Below are positions 63,621 to 64,000 of a DNA stretch of 64,000 nt, one piece after another. The notes under the pieces were generated by a model. That model had not been told where the DNA came from. It searched no databases and saw nothing but the letters and a program-made list of their open reading frames with translations. A program made the position numbers and the translations under genes. The DNA is taken from the NCBI RefSeq assembly GCF_030144325.1, contig NZ_CP126307.1, positions 3,810,001-3,874,000 on the forward strand, written 5' to 3'. This DNA is from Bosea vestrisii (GTDB taxonomy: Bacteria > Pseudomonadota > Alphaproteobacteria > Rhizobiales > Beijerinckiaceae). The number at the start of each line of letters is the position of its first letter. Position 1 is the first letter of the stretch.

Positions 63621-64000
63621 ATGGTCGCGCTCATCCTCGTCAGGGTCGTCTCCTTTGCGGCGCTGGCCTATCTCGCCCTGCCGCTGGTCGTGCTCGTCGG
63701 GGCGTCGCTGACCACGACCAGCTTCCTCGCCTTCCCGCCGCAGGGGCTCACCCTCGCCTGGTACGGCAAGATGCTGGGCGATCCATCCTATGTCTCGGCC
63801 TTCACGACCAGCACCGTGCTCGCGATCGCCGCGACCATCGTCGCGATGCTGCTGGCGGTCCCCGCGGCCATCGCCATCGCCCGCTATCGCTTCACCGGCC
63901 GCCGCCTTCTCTCGGAGACTCTGATGTCGCCGCTGATCCTGCCGCATGTCGTGCTCGGCGCGGCGCTGCTGCAATATGGCAGCGCGATCGGCCTCGTGCG
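63621..64000 (+). CDS. ABC permease (PotC-like), cut by the right window edge
   Basis: Reading from ATG 63621 gives VALILVRVVSFAALAYLALP, LVVLVGASLTTTSFLAFPP and LTLAWYGKMLGDPSYVSAF, the usual start of PotC-type permeases. The frame stays open to the last base, with the rest of the gene outside the window. It begins one base after the PotB-like stop. Confidence 0.88.
   Translation, partial: MVALILVRVVSFAALAYLALPLVVLVGASLTTTSFLAFPPQGLTLAWYGKMLGDPSYVSAFTTSTVLAIAATIVAMLLAVPAAIAIARYRFTGRRLLSETLMSPLILPHVVLGAALLQYGSAIGLV

Overview
The window looks like a chromosomal stretch of an alphaproteobacterium, most likely order Hyphomicrobiales (Rhizobiales). The signs are high GC, dense ATGA-coupled operons, many polyamine/iron-type ABC transporters, and gene families typical of soil and plant-associated members of that order. 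I cannot name the genus from sequence alone.

Two halves differ in character. The left part (about 1-39 kb) is an accessory region with recombinases, miniature repeats, small unknown genes, envelope and signalling genes, and defence genes. It begins with an operon of one large serine recombinase and two tyrosine recombinases behind a small HTH gene. A cyclic-di-GMP block follows: a frameshifted MHYT-PAS-GGDEF protein and a GGDEF-EAL protein. These flank a cytochrome b561/ethylbenzene-dehydrogenase-like haem protein, a ferredoxin-type reductase and a PstS-like binding protein. Next come a SulP anion transporter, a PPK2 polyphosphate kinase with unknown companions, and a tyrosine integrase with a decayed relative nearby.

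The centre of interest is 23-37 kb. A complete His-Xaa-Ser system (hxsD-hxsB-hxsC-hxsA, all joined by ATGA overlaps) is followed by a secreted trypsin-like protease with an SPOR-like N-terminus. The likely plan is that two radical SAM enzymes modify the HxS repeats of an exported peptidoglycan-binding protein, with the protease acting in the envelope. Beside it lies a Septu-like pair: an AAA ATPase carrying a degenerate HNH domain, and an intact HNH nuclease. Divergent from this pair is a GHKL ATPase. An ABC-three-component (ABC-3C) operon follows: restriction-endonuclease-like protein, middle component 6 and DUF2326 SMC-like ATPase. An XRE regulator closes the block.

Three genes (MHYT-GGDEF, hxsB, ABC-3C ATPase) are each broken by what looks like a single missing base. 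Either the assembly has indels or these systems are decaying.

The right part (about 39.4-64 kb) is ordinary high-GC catabolic and transport sequence. It holds an orphan peptide-type binding protein, a phosphotriesterase-like hydrolase, and a class III aminotransferase under a TetR regulator with two matching palindromic operators. An iron/phosphonate-type ABC transporter operon ends in an MBL hydrolase and SurE. A 2-oxoacid dehydrogenase (E1a-E1b-E2) operon with a SAF-domain oxidoreductase is divergent from a SorC-type regulator. A LysR/NTF2/MBL set and a GlxA-type regulator divergent from a spermidine/putrescine-type ABC transporter complete the window; the transporter runs off the right edge.

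Two kinds of short repeat are scattered through the window: two 189-191 bp miniature inverted-repeat elements, and several copies of a roughly 45-bp intergenic motif built on CTTCCGGACATT.
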